Origin: VAZQ01 sp036522235
GTDB lineage: Bacteria > Pseudomonadota > Alphaproteobacteria > Rhizobiales > Xanthobacteraceae
Length of the DNA: 27,148 nucleotides
Direction: 5' to 3'
Assembly: GCA_036522235.1 (NCBI GenBank)
Contig: DATDGG010000599.1
Coordinates: forward strand, 1-27,148
Every line of letters begins with the position of its first letter. Within the stretch, counting starts at the first letter, position 1. The notes beneath the pieces were generated by a model. It worked only from the letters and a program-made list of their open reading frames with translations. It ran no database searches and was not told the origin of the DNA. Shown one piece after another: positions 1-9,000 of this stretch. The position numbers were made by a program, and so were the translations under genes.

Positions 1-201
1 GTGCAGAACTACGTCTATCCGTGGGCGACCTTCGGGCAGGAGCCGATGGCGACCTGGCTCAAGGCCGCGCCCGACGAGCCGATCCGCATCTTTCCGGAAA
101 AGGATATCAACGTGGTCGTGGTCGGCGGCGAGGCCAACGGCTATTGGCGCATCATGGGCGCCAAGTACCGCAAGACCATCTCTGTCGACGCCTGGCGATG
201 A
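1..201 (+). CDS. 3' end of an unidentified protein
   Basis: The reading frame is open from the first base and ends with TGA at 199-201, giving 66 residues. The gene very probably begins upstream of the window, so the GTG at position 1 need not be its start. I do not recognise the family. The visible part reads like the end of a compact cytoplasmic alpha/beta domain: a hydrophobic strand (NVVVVGGEANG) followed by a basic/aromatic end (YRKTISVDAWR), with no signal peptide or membrane segment. Its stop overlaps the ATG of the next gene (ATGA, 198-201). The two are therefore translationally coupled, and the product probably works in the same pathway as the solute receptor that follows, for example as a catabolic enzyme. 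That role is inference from position only. Confidence 0.6.
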   Translation: MQNYVYPWATFGQEPMATWLKAAPDEPIRIFPEKDINVVVVGGEANGYWRIMGAKYRKTISVDAWR

Positions 202-1217
202 GCGGCGGCGCGCGGCATCGCTCCGTTGCCCTCGCGGCACTTGTTCTCGCCGCCGCCGCGACGCTCGGCCACGCCGCTCCGGCAGACTTCTATCGCGGCA
301 AGACCCTGACCTTGTTCGCCGGCCAGCCTCCCGGCGGCGGCATCGACAGCGAGATGCGGCTGGTCGGGCGCTTCCTCGGCAAGTTCATTCCGGGCGAGCC
401 CAGTATCCTGCCCATGAACATGCAGGGCGCCGGCGGCATTATTCTCGGCAACTACCTCTATAGCCTCGCCAAGCCGGACGGGCTGACGCTCGGCATGCCC
501 GGGCGTTCCGGATTTACCCTCGCGCCCGTCATCAGCGCGGCCGACACCAAATACGACTTGCGTAAGTTCACCTGGATCGGCAGCTCGGCCTCCAGCAATT
601 TCGTGCTGTGGATGCGCCGGGCGGCGAATGTGCGCAGCTTCGATGATCTTCGCGCCGCCAAGCGCACCATCATCATCGCAGGCAGCGGCAGCACCACGGC
701 GAATTCGGTCATGCCCGAGGTGCTCGCCAAATATGAGAAGCTTCCGCTCAAGGTCGTGCGCGGCTATCCGGGCATCAACGACGCGATCCTCGCGGTGGAA
801 CGCGGCGAGGCCGACGGCGTGCTCTGCCAGAAGGCGAGCCTGCGCGCGGACCTGATCGCGTCGGGCGCGGTCGTGCCGGTGTTCCAGGTCATGCCGTTCG
901 AACCCGGCCTGCCGCTGCTCGACAGCCTGGTGAACAATCCCAAGGAAAAGGCGCTGCTCGAATTGTTGAGCGCGCCGCAGCGCCTGGGCCTCCCGCTGAT
1001 CGCCCCACCCGGCTTGGCCGGTGACCTGACCGCAACGCTGCGGCAAGCCTACCTGAAAATGGTCGCCAGCCAGGACTATATCGACGAGGCGAGCAAGCGC
1101 GGGCTCGATATCGGGCAGCCGAACACCGGCGAGGAGCTCGCCGCTTTCGTCGCGACCAAGCTCGCGTCGTTTCCCGCCGAGACAATCGAGGAATATCGCG
1201 GCTACGTGCAGCACTAG
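198..1217 (+). CDS. Bug/TctC-family periplasmic solute receptor
   Basis: This 339-residue protein has an N-terminal signal peptide (hydrophobic stretch about 9-25, cleavage likely after GHA). The body looks like a tripartite tricarboxylate transporter receptor: DFYRGKTLTLFAGQPPGGG near the mature N terminus, then GAGG and KPDG motifs where this family holds the carboxylate of its ligand. The open frame extends upstream to 21, but the ATG at 198 gives the signal peptide and the ATGA overlap with the preceding gene, so I chose it. Family members bind small carboxylates or related metabolites in the periplasm. The membrane partners TctA and TctB are not in the window, so this is one of the many orphan Bug receptors of alpha- and betaproteobacteria. 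The ligand cannot be read from the sequence. Confidence 0.88.
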   Translation: MSGGARHRSVALAALVLAAAATLGHAAPADFYRGKTLTLFAGQPPGGGIDSEMRLVGRFLGKFIPGEPSILPMNMQGAGGIILGNYLYSLAKPDGLTLGMPGRSGFTLAPVISAADTKYDLRKFTWIGSSASSNFVLWMRRAANVRSFDDLRAAKRTIIIAGSGSTTANSVMPEVLAKYEKLPLKVVRGYPGINDAILAVERGEADGVLCQKASLRADLIASGAVVPVFQVMPFEPGLPLLDSLVNNPKEKALLELLSAPQRLGLPLIAPPGLAGDLTATLRQAYLKMVASQDYIDEASKRGLDIGQPNTGEELAAFVATKLASFPAETIEEYRGYVQH

Positions 1218-1310
1218 CGCATGTCCCGGAAAGTGGATGCCGGTTTTCCGAAAAGGACATGCGCCAACGCAAAATGGCAGAGCCCATCCCGATCCACTCG
1301 ATCGGGCTCT
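1217..1310. repeat. Rhizobial intergenic palindromic repeat
   Basis: Two inverted repeats lie back to back. The first has perfect 10-bp arms (GCGCATGTCC at 1217-1226, GGACATGCGC at 1255-1264) with a further CGGAAA/TTTTCCG pairing inside. The second has arms AGAGCCC (1279-1285) and GGGCTCT (1304-1310), with CCCGAT/ATCGGG as an alternative pairing. I recognise this two-part layout (GCGCATGTCCCGGAAA, then an AGAGCCC hairpin) as a dispersed intergenic element common in Bradyrhizobium and relatives. Its first base is the last base of the TAG stop of the receptor gene. It probably serves as an RNA hairpin or terminator for that gene; this is inference. Confidence 0.75.
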
Positions 1311-1356
1311 AACACGCTTGCGCCCGCAGGCCGGCGGCGAAATTGGACGAACCACC

Positions 1357-2133
1357 ATGCTCGAGCTCTATCACGCCGGACTGTCGCAAGCTTCCGTCAA
1401 GGTGCGCACGACCTTGAAGGAGAAGGGGCTCGCCTACAAAGGCCACTATCTGCGCTTGCCCGAGGGTGAGCACTTGACGCCCGCATTCCTCGCCATCAAT
1501 CCGGACGGCCAGGTGCCGGCGCTCGTTCACGACGGCGCGGTCATCACCGAGACCAGCGTGATCAACGAATATCTCGACGATGCGTTTCCGCATCCGCCGC
1601 TGCGCCCGGCAAGCCCGCTCGAGCTGGCGCGCATGCGCCGCTGGAGCCAGATCGTCGACGAGCATTTGTTTCATGCCATCGCCACCATCGGCTGGGCCTT
1701 CGGCATCGGGCCGATCCTGCGCGAGCGCGGCCGCGACGAATTCGAGAAATCGCTGGCGCGCATCTCGCTCCATTCCAAGCGGGAGAAGTGGCTCAAGGCC
1801 TTTCACGGCTTTCCGCCGGAGGACATCGCGGAGGCGCGCGCCAAGATCAGTTACGCGGTCGCGCGCATGGAGCATGCGCTGGCGGAGCACGCCTATCTCG
1901 CCGGGCCGACCTATTCGCTCGCCGATATCAACGTGCTCTCCTCGGCCGAGCGGATGCCGCGCTGGGCGCCCGATCTCATGAACGAGCAAGTGTCGCCGCG
2001 CAGCTGGGAATGGTTCCAACGCTTGATGACACGGCCTGCCGTCAAGGCGACTTATTCAGTGTCGGAGGAGGCGCCGCCGCGCTCGACCGAGGTCCGCGCC
2101 GCGCGCGAGGCGGCCGACGGCGGCACCAGCTGA
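1357..2133 (+). CDS. Glutathione S-transferase family protein
   Basis: This 258-residue cytosolic protein has the two-domain GST layout. Residues 1-80 form the thioredoxin-like domain, starting MLELYHAGLSQASVKVR. It holds the conserved cis-proline region (NPDGQVPALVHDG) and a TETSVI stretch corresponding to the glutathione gamma-glutamyl site, usually E/Q-S. The rest is the helical domain, with YLAGPTYSLADI as the usual N-capping box. The frame is open upstream to 1237, but that part lies in the intergenic repeat; ATG 1357 begins exactly at the first beta strand. The helical domain is somewhat long for a bacterial GST of about 200-230 residues, as in members acting on xenobiotics or in dehalogenation and ether cleavage. 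The substrate is unknown, and only a weak ribosome binding site (GGACGA) is visible. Confidence 0.9.
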   Translation: MLELYHAGLSQASVKVRTTLKEKGLAYKGHYLRLPEGEHLTPAFLAINPDGQVPALVHDGAVITETSVINEYLDDAFPHPPLRPASPLELARMRRWSQIVDEHLFHAIATIGWAFGIGPILRERGRDEFEKSLARISLHSKREKWLKAFHGFPPEDIAEARAKISYAVARMEHALAEHAYLAGPTYSLADINVLSSAERMPRWAPDLMNEQVSPRSWEWFQRLMTRPAVKATYSVSEEAPPRSTEVRAAREAADGGTS

Positions 2134-2210
2134 TCCGGTCCGTTTCAGGAGCGCGGCCCATTCGAGGCGGCGTTCCCTCCCTTGGGCTGGCCTATCGAAG
2201 CCTTGTTTTT

Positions 2211-3314
2211 TCACGGAAGGCCGAGATAGCCGGCGAAGAGTTCTTTGGCCTCAACGATGGCGACGCGGTGGGCCTCCTCCTGCGATCCGGCGAGCACGCA
2301 GATTGGAACTGACGCGGCCGCCGGCGTGCAGATGGACAGGAAGGCATAGTGCCCGGTGTTCGGCAACATGGCGAGCCGAGCATCCGGAACGAGGCGGGCG
2401 GCCACCTGCGCATTGGTGGCAGGAGGCGCCACGGTATCGGCGTCGCCGGCGACTATGGTCACCGGCCTGGCCATCGCCTTGAGGCTCTCCGGGTCGATCC
2501 CCTGGACCAGCGCTGGAGCCATGGCGAAGACCGCCTTCACGGAACCGACGGAATGGTCGTCGTGAGCCGTCGCCTCCAGGGCGGCAACCTGCGGATCCTG
2601 CAACGCGTGCTCGACATCGGTCTCGGTGACGGCGAATTCGCGCTGCGGCCGACACACGCCATCATCAGGATGCTCGCGGCAAAAACGCAGAAAATGCTCC
2701 CGGTCGGCGCGGGCGCCGCCAAGCACCAGCGCGGTGAAGCCCCCGGCCGAGAAGCCGGCAGCGCCGACACGCGCGAGGTCGAGGTGAGGCCCCAAGATCT
2801 GGTCATGGCTGACGGCTTCAAGCGCGTGCTTGAGGTCTTCCGCCCTTTCCCACCACAGGATTGCTCCCGGGGCGGTCATCTGGTCGACGCCATTGTTGCC
2901 CGGATGGTCAACCGAGATGACGATATAGCCTGCCTCCGCCATTGCGATTCCGAACCAGCCCATCACCCCCGCGGTGCCGCCGAATCCGTGCGAGAGCAGA
3001 ATGACCGGGCGACGTCGGCCGTCCGCATCGATCGCGAACGGCGCGTCAACTGCGACCGAGCCGACCTGAAAGACAGGCTGCTGCGGGGGACCAATGACGA
3101 TCGGCCGCGACACTTCGCCCTCCGCGGCCGGATACCAGATCGTGATCCTCAGCTCCGTCCGGTGCTGCGCGTCGCGCACCGCCGCGGAGGGCTCAGCCGT
3201 GGTCCGGTGAGTTTCGCCCGCGACTTGGTCGGCCGCAGTTGCGGCAGCCGGCAGAGCCGCCAAGGCTCCGAGGAGAAGGAACAATAGTGACTTGATGATC
3301 GATGACCTGTTCAT
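2211..3314 (-). CDS. Secreted alpha/beta hydrolase (dienelactone hydrolase-like)
   Basis: This 367-residue protein starts with a signal peptide (MNRSSIIKSLLFLLLGALAA, cleavage near ATAA-DQ), so it acts in the periplasm or outside the cell. Catalytic features are visible: an oxyanion-hole loop SHGFGG (108-113), nucleophile Ser189 in GFSAG, an acid in GDADTVAPP (Asp291 or Asp293), and His322 in NTGHYAF. The arrangement resembles predicted dienelactone hydrolases and platelet-activating-factor acetylhydrolase-like esterases. Four cysteines in the later half could form disulfides after export. The frame runs upstream to 3476, but ATG 3314 places the signal peptide at the N terminus. It points towards the GST gene and stands alone, so no pathway can be named. 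An ester or lactone substrate is the family expectation. Confidence 0.87.
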   Translation of the reverse strand: MNRSSIIKSLLFLLLGALAALPAAATAADQVAGETHRTTAEPSAAVRDAQHRTELRITIWYPAAEGEVSRPIVIGPPQQPVFQVGSVAVDAPFAIDADGRRRPVILLSHGFGGTAGVMGWFGIAMAEAGYIVISVDHPGNNGVDQMTAPGAILWWERAEDLKHALEAVSHDQILGPHLDLARVGAAGFSAGGFTALVLGGARADREHFLRFCREHPDDGVCRPQREFAVTETDVEHALQDPQVAALEATAHDDHSVGSVKAVFAMAPALVQGIDPESLKAMARPVTIVAGDADTVAPPATNAQVAARLVPDARLAMLPNTGHYAFLSICTPAAASVPICVLAGSQEEAHRVAIVEAKELFAGYLGLP

Positions 3315-3667
3315 GGCCTCGGCCCGACCAGGCGGATCGTCCGTTCCGGAAAAAACCGGGCTTGGGCGGGGCGCTTGCATAGTTGAGCAATGACCGGCTG
3401 CGCGGGATCGGCCGGTCCGCTCAGGCGATTGACCCCGCACCATGAGCGGCCATTGCGTCGACGTTTCGCTCACCACGACCTCGCGCCAATTGCCGGCGGA
3501 AAGATCCGATGTTACCCAGGGATCATCAGTTTAGCAGAACTAGGCAATTCCACGGAGTCGCATTCACAGGCGACCCGATTGATCATTCCAAGGCGAGGCA
3601 AGCGCTTAAACAGTCGTTAGGTTTCGCCCTCCTACCCTGGGTACGCAACAATCAAAGGTCGCCTCCC
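3315..3667. other. 353-bp region between divergent hydrolase and receiver genes
   Basis: The two flanking genes point away from each other, so their promoters should lie here. I see no convincing sigma-70 pair. The only structure I note is a pair of TACCCWGGG words exactly 120 bp apart (TACCCAGGG 3513-3521, TACCCTGGG 3633-3641). The second is a perfect 11-bp palindrome, TACCC-T-GGGTA (3633-3643), ending 24 bp before the receiver start codon. It could be a regulator site, but a chance origin is not excluded. No credible small gene is present. Confidence 0.35.
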
Positions 3668-4129
3668 GTGCCCGCAGAATCAAATCCGTATGACGTTCGC
3701 CTCGCCTTCGTGCTCGACGACGAGGCGAGGCTAGGGATCGCGCTTTCCAAGATGCTGGCCACCATCGGCATCAGCGCGCGCGCCTTCGTCGGCCCCGAGG
3801 CATTCCTGCACGAGCTCGAGCAGGCCAAGCCCGATCTCATTTTTCTCGACCTGGCGCTCGGCCAATCGGATGCGATCGAGGTCATCCGCCAGCTCGAGGC
3901 CCGCAAGTTCGCCGGACGGGTGATGCTCATCAGCGGCCGCGACACGCGCACGCTGTTAGAGGTCGAGCGGATCGGCCGCGCCCACGGCCTGCATATGCTG
4001 CCCTCGTTGCCCAAGCCGTTCCGCATGGCCGACATCAAGGATAACCTGCTGCCCTCGCCCACCCTGCAGCCGGCGCTGTCCGAAGACCTGGACATCGACA
4101 ACATCGTCCCCTTGCGCTTCAAGGCCTGA
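3668..4129 (+). CDS. Single-domain response regulator (receiver domain)
   Basis: This 153-residue protein consists of one CheY-like receiver domain plus a tail of about 30 residues. The phosphorylation residues are all in place: acidic pair Asp17-Asp18 (FVLDDEA), phosphoacceptor Asp61 (IFLDLAL), Ser89 at the switch Thr/Ser position (LISGRD) and Lys116 before the cis-proline (LPKPF). I chose GTG 3668 because the receiver fold starts just after it and AAAGG lies upstream at 3654-3658; the frame is open back to 3509 without recognisable protein. The tail (124-153) is acidic then hydrophobic and carries no output domain. In related proteins a receiver is often followed by an EAL or other output domain, so truncation is possible. 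No histidine kinase is nearby. It probably acts by protein-protein contact or phosphotransfer. Confidence 0.85.
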   Translation: MPAESNPYDVRLAFVLDDEARLGIALSKMLATIGISARAFVGPEAFLHELEQAKPDLIFLDLALGQSDAIEVIRQLEARKFAGRVMLISGRDTRTLLEVERIGRAHGLHMLPSLPKPFRMADIKDNLLPSPTLQPALSEDLDIDNIVPLRFKA

Positions 4130-4144
4130 GCGCGTCCCGCGTTT

Positions 4145-4160
4145 CCACAAAGATTTGTGG
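4145..4160. other. Perfect short inverted repeat after the receiver gene
   Basis: CCACAAA (4145-4151) and TTTGTGG (4154-4160) are perfect 7-bp arms with a 2-bp centre, 15 bp after the receiver stop codon. No T-run follows, so it is not a standard terminator. It may be a protein site or weak hairpin; the function is unknown. Confidence 0.35.
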
Positions 4161-4230
4161 CCACCCGGCGCGGCCGCACACCACACGCACGCCGCCGGGA
4201 CACAAGCCAGACACCTTTCGCTGATCATGG

Positions 4231-4276
4231 TTGACAGAATCCACCTGCGGGACTAGGAGAGCGAACGTTCATTCTC
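4231..4276 (+). promoter_or_regulatory. Predicted TetR-controlled promoter and operator
   Basis: A perfect -35 box TTGACA (4231-4236) is followed after 17 bp by a weak -10 TAGGAG (4254-4259). Overlapping the -10 and the expected start of transcription is a 20-bp palindrome at 4257-4276 of the form GAGA-nn-GAACGTTC-nn-TCTC, with 16 of 20 positions symmetric. The site lies 40 bp upstream of the tetR start codon and heads the tetR-adaptor-permease operon. TetR-family dimers usually bind such palindromes and block RNA polymerase, so autorepression with release by an efflux substrate is the natural reading. Box and palindrome are seen directly; the regulation is inferred. Confidence 0.68.
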
Positions 4277-4316
4277 ATTTTGCGCACTGCAATATCCGGG
4301 TCGGGGGAAAATTCAG

Positions 4317-4946
4317 ATGCGTCGCGCCAATGTCCAGCGGCAGTCGGACCGCCGGCTGGAGATTCTTGATGCCGCCCAGCGCTGCTTTGCGCGCTCGGGC
4401 TTTCACGGCGCCTCGATGCAGGAAATCTGCGCCGAAGCCGAGATGAGTCCCGGCAATCTCTATCGCTACTTTCCCTCCAAGGAAGCGCTGATCGCCGGCA
4501 TCTGCGAGCGCAATCGCGCGGAGGCGGCCGAGAGCATGCTGGCGGTCGACCAGGCCGGCGGCTTCTTCGACGGGCTCGCGGCGCTGGCGCGCCATCATCT
4601 GGTCGAGCGCCCCGAGGAGGAAGCCGGCCTCTGCGCCGAGATCATGGCGGAGAGCCGCCGCAACCCGGAAATCGCCCGCCTGCATACGGAGGTGGAGCGC
4701 GACATCAAGATGCGCCTCGTCGACATGCTGCGCCGCGCCGCCGGACGCGGCGAGATTTCCGCCGCGGTCGATCTCGATGCCGCCGCCACCATGCTGATGG
4801 TGCTGTCCGACGGCCTGTCGTGGCGCCGCGCCGCCGACCCCTCCTTCGACGCCGAGGCCGCGCTCCCGCACGTCCTGCACATGGTCAACTGCCTGCTGAC
4901 GCACCCGCCCGCCGACAACAGTGAACAAGAAGGAAGCGGACAATGA
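4317..4946 (+). CDS. TetR/AcrR-family transcriptional repressor of the efflux operon
   Basis: This 209-residue protein has a canonical TetR N-terminal helix-turn-helix (about residues 12-60): ILDAAQRCFARSGFHGASM, then the recognition region EMSPGNLYRYFPSKEAL. The C-terminal ligand-binding helices are more variable, as usual. The start is ATG 4317, with GGGGGA about 8 bp upstream. Its TGA overlaps the ATG of the adaptor gene (ATGA, 4943-4946), so it is the first gene of a tightly coupled RND operon. It probably represses its own operon through the palindrome at 4257-4276, in the way AcrR-type regulators do. The inducer is likely to be a pump substrate, which the sequence does not reveal. Confidence 0.92.
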   Translation: MRRANVQRQSDRRLEILDAAQRCFARSGFHGASMQEICAEAEMSPGNLYRYFPSKEALIAGICERNRAEAAESMLAVDQAGGFFDGLAALARHHLVERPEEEAGLCAEIMAESRRNPEIARLHTEVERDIKMRLVDMLRRAAGRGEISAAVDLDAAATMLMVLSDGLSWRRAADPSFDAEAALPHVLHMVNCLLTHPPADNSEQEGSGQ

Positions 4947-6037
4947 AAGCGAGCCGCATCACCGCGCTCGGCCTGGTCGCCGCCGCCACGCTGTGGATCG
5001 TGTCCGGGCATCTGCTACCGCGCGAAAGCGCCGAGAGCACCGCCGCCATCCGCCCCAACGAGCAGGAGAGCAAGAAGCTGTTCCGCGTCGGCGTGACGCA
5101 GACGAGCATCGTGCCCCATAGCCGCAAGCTTGTCCTCTCCGGCCGCACCGAGGCCGACCGCCGGGTCACCCTCACGGCGCGGACCGGCGGCGTATTGACC
5201 GAGCTCAAGGTTCGCCGCGGCACGCAGGTCAAGGGCGGCGACGTCATCGCGATCCTCTCCGATGAGGCGCGGGAATCCCAGGTCGCGCAGGCGAAATCGC
5301 TGGTGATGCAGCGCCAAGCCGAGCTCGATGCCAAGCGGCCCCTGATCGCCAGCGGCGCCAATCCGAAGCTCGACCTGGTCAATCTCCAGGCCCAGCTCGA
5401 CGCCGCCAAAGCCGCGCTTGCCATCGCCGAGGCCGAGCTCGATCGCGGCGTGATCCGCGCCCCCTGGGCCGGCGTCATCAGCGATCTCACGGTCGAGGTC
5501 GGCAAGGCCGCCTTCTCGATGGCGGGCGCCGATCTCGGCACGCTGGTCGCGCTCGATCCGATGCTGGCGGTGGTCGAGGTGTCCGAGCGCAGGCTTGCCG
5601 GCGTCAAGCTCGGCGACATGGCGGAGGTGCGGCTCGTCACCGGCGAGACCGTGCGCGGCAAGGTGCGCTTCGTGTCGAAGACCGCGAGCCAGACCACCCG
5701 CACCTATCGGATCGAGATCGAGCTGCCCAATGCCGACGGCGCGATCCCGGACGGGATCAGCGCCGAGGTCGCGATCCCGCTCGCCCCGGTGGCGGCCACC
5801 AGCGTGCCGCGCTCGGCCCTGACGTTCTCGTCGAACGGCGATCTTGGCGTGCGCACCGTCGACCCGAACGGGGTCGTCGGCTTCATTCCGGTCAAGGTCA
5901 TCGAGGACGAGCAGACCTCCATGTGGGTCGACGGCGTTGCGAACGACGCCCGCGTGATCGTGCAGGGACAGGACTTCGTGCGCGAAGGACAGCACGTCGA
6001 GGCGGTTCCGGCCGCCGATTACGCGGCCAGCCGATAA
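4943..6037 (+). CDS. RND efflux periplasmic adaptor (membrane fusion protein)
   Basis: This 364-residue protein has an N-terminal membrane anchor or signal sequence (ITALGLVAAATLWIVSGHLL). Next come a biotinyl-lipoyl/HlyD-type half motif (TARTGGVLTELKVRRGTQVKGGD), an alpha-helical hairpin rich in Ala, Gln and Leu (about 115-170), and the second lipoyl half (RGVIRAPWAGVISDLTVEVGK). Beta-barrel and membrane-proximal domains make up the C-terminal half. The length is normal for AcrA/MexA-type adaptors. No lipobox cysteine is visible, so it is probably held by the uncleaved N-terminal helix. It bridges the inner-membrane permease encoded next to an outer-membrane channel that must be encoded elsewhere. 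A Shine-Dalgarno AAGGAAG lies inside the end of tetR. Confidence 0.92.
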   Translation: MKASRITALGLVAAATLWIVSGHLLPRESAESTAAIRPNEQESKKLFRVGVTQTSIVPHSRKLVLSGRTEADRRVTLTARTGGVLTELKVRRGTQVKGGDVIAILSDEARESQVAQAKSLVMQRQAELDAKRPLIASGANPKLDLVNLQAQLDAAKAALAIAEAELDRGVIRAPWAGVISDLTVEVGKAAFSMAGADLGTLVALDPMLAVVEVSERRLAGVKLGDMAEVRLVTGETVRGKVRFVSKTASQTTRTYRIEIELPNADGAIPDGISAEVAIPLAPVAATSVPRSALTFSSNGDLGVRTVDPNGVVGFIPVKVIEDEQTSMWVDGVANDARVIVQGQDFVREGQHVEAVPAADYAASR

Positions 6038-6068
6038 TCCTCGCTCACCGCAACGCTGGAACAGCACG

Positions 6069-9000
6069 ATGTCCAAGTTCATCGACTACGCCATCGGCCA
6101 TGCGCGATTGACCATCGCGACGCTGGTCTTTTTGTTGTGCGCCGGCATGGTGGCCTATGTGACCATTCCGAAGGAGGCCGAGCCGGACGTGCGGGTGCCG
6201 ATCATCTACGTCCAGCTGTCGCAGCGCGGCATCAGCCCCGAGGATTCCGAACGGCTGCTGCTGCGTCCGGTCGAGACCCAGCTCAAGTCGGTCGGCAACG
6301 TGAAGGAAATGCGCTCGACCGCGTTCGAAGGCGGCGGCTTCGTGCTGCTCGAGTTCGAGGCCGGCTTCGATTCCAAGTCGGCGCTGGCCGACGTGCGCGC
6401 CAAGGTCGACCAGGCCAAGCACGATCTGCCCAAGGACGTCGACGAGCCGCAGGTGCTGGAGGTCAACCTCTCGCTCTATCCGGTGCTGGTGGTCGCGCTC
6501 TCGGGCGACGTGCCGGAGCGCACGCTGCTGCATATCGCGCGCATCGCCAAGAACGCGATCGAGCAGGCGCCAGGCGTGCTGGCGGCCGAGCTGCGCGGCG
6601 CCCGCGACGAGGCGGTCGAGATCATCGCCGAGCCGATGCTGCTGAAGAGCTACGGGGTCTCGCTCGATCAGTTCATCACCGGCTTTTCCTCCTACAACGC
6701 TCTGATCGCCGCCGGCGCGCTCGAGGGCCAGACCGGCCGCTTCGCCGTCAAGGTGCCGAGCCTGATCGAGCACCCGCAGGACGCCCTCAAGGTCCCGGTG
6801 GTCGCCACCGCCGGCGCCGCCGTCACGCTCGGCGACGTCGCCGAGATCAAGCCGACCTTCAAGGACGCAACTTCAGTCACGCGCGTCAACGGCAAGCCGG
6901 CGATGACCATCGAAGTGTCGAAACGCACCGGCGCCAACCTGATCGAGACCGTCGATGCCGTGAAAGCCACGGTGGCGGCGCTGCAGAAGACCTGGCCGGA
7001 AGCCGTTCATGTCACCTTCACGCAGGACAAGTCGAAGATCATCCGCCAGATGCTCGCCGACCTGCAGAACTCGGTGCTGACCGGCGTGCTGCTGGTGGCG
7101 GTGGTGATCCTGTTCGCGCTCGGCTTCCGCGCCTCGCTGTTCATCGGCATCGCCATCCCGGCCTCGTTCCTGGCCGGCGTGCTCGGGCTGCAGGTCGCCG
7201 GGCTCACCGTCAACATCGTGGTCCTGTTCTCGCTGATCCTCGCGGTCGGCATGCTGGTCGACGACGCCATCATCGTGTCCGAATTCGCCGAGCGCCGCAT
7301 GGCGGAAGGAATGGAGCCGAAAGCAGCCTATTCGCTCGCCGCCAAGCGCATGTCGGGTCCGGTGATCGCCGCCACCGCGACCCGCGTCGCCGCGTTCTCG
7401 CCGCTCCTGTTCTGGCCTGGCGTCGTGGGCGAGTTCATGAAATACCTGCCCATCACCCTGATCGCGACGCTCTCGGCTTCGCTCGCGGTGGCGCTGTTCT
7501 TCACGCCGACGCTCGGCGCGTTGCTCGGCAAGGCGGCGAGCGCACATGAAGTCCGCTCTTCCGAGGTTGGCCGCCACACGGACGGTCCCTACATGCGCAC
7601 GGTGCGGCTGGCGATCCGTCATCCCGGCACCACGCTCGCGCTCGCGGCGTTCCTGCTGGTGGCGGTGCAGATGGCCTACGGCAAGCTCGGCCGCGGGGTC
7701 GAGTTCTTTCCCGCTGTCGAGCCCGATTACGGGCTCGTCATCGTGCACGGCCGCGGCAATCTTTCGCTCGACGAGAAGAACCGCGTGATCGGCGAGATCG
7801 AGGAGCGCGTGCTCGCCTTCGACAGCCTCAAGACCGTCTATTCGCGCATCGGCGAGCAGCCGCGCGGCAACGGCGACATCACCGAGGACACGATCGGGGT
7901 CATCCAGTTCGAGTTCGCGGATTGGCGCAGCCGCCCCCCCGCGCACGAGATCATGGACGCCATCCGCGCCAAGACCGCGGACCTGCCGGGCGTGCTGGTC
8001 GAGGTGACGGCGCCGCGCGCCGGCCCGCCGACCGGCAAGCCGATCCAGCTGCAGATCGGCGCGCTCGATCCGGGTGTCCTGCCGTCAGTCGCCAAGAAGG
8101 TCGCCGCGATCCTGGCGCAGCGTTCCGACATTCGCGATCTCGACGACGGGCTGCCGCTGCCCGGCATCGACTGGAGGATCGAGGTCAATACCGCGGAGGC
8201 GGCGAAGTTCGGCGCCGGCCCGGGCACCGTCGGCACCGCCGTGCAGCTCGTCACCAACGGCGTCAAAGTCACCGAATTCCGGCCTTCCGACAGCGACAAG
8301 TCGGTCGACATATTGGTGCGGTTTCCCTCCGACCGCCGCAGCCTCGACCAGATCGACGAGCTGCATGTGCAGACGCAGTCGGGCTATGTGCCGATCGGCA
8401 ATTTCGTCGCCCGCGTGCCGGCGCCGCGCGTCGGCTACATCAACCGCGTGGGCGGCTACCGGGTGATGACGGTCTCCGCCAACGTGCCGGAAGGGGTGCA
8501 GACCGCCAAGGTCCAGCAAGGCATCGCCGAGGAGCTCGCCAAGGCCGACCTGGGCTCGGGCGTGGTGTGGCGCCTCAAGGGCGAGGACGAGGAGCGGGCC
8601 AAGGCCTCCGCCTTCCTGCTCAAGGCCTTCGGCACCGCGCTGTTCCTGATCTTTGCGATCCTGCTGGCGCAGTTCAACAAGTTCGTCTCCGTTGCCCTGG
8701 TGCTGACCGCAATCGTGCTGTCGACCATCGGGGTGCTGCTCGGGCTCCTGATCATGGGCCAGCCGTTCGGCGTGGTGATGACCGGCATCGGGGTGATCGC
8801 CAATGCGGGCGTGATCGTGAACAACAATATCGTGCTGATCGACACCTACGACCGCCTGCGGCGCGACGGCCGCGAAGCGACCGAGGCCATTCTCGAGACC
8901 TGCCGTGAGCGCGCGCGGCCGGTGCTGCTCACCGCCACCACCGCCGTCCTGGGCGTGCTGCCGATCGCCTTCGGGGTCAATGTGGAGTTTCTCTCGCGCG

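Noticed and set aside
1357..2133. Naming the GST as a specific dehalogenase or etherase.
   Set aside because: The sequence shows the general GST fold only; no pathway neighbours support a specific substrate.
6137..7549. A long + strand frame within the RND permease gene.
   Set aside because: It is a +1 shadow of the permease, with an Arg/Gly-rich translation and no motifs.
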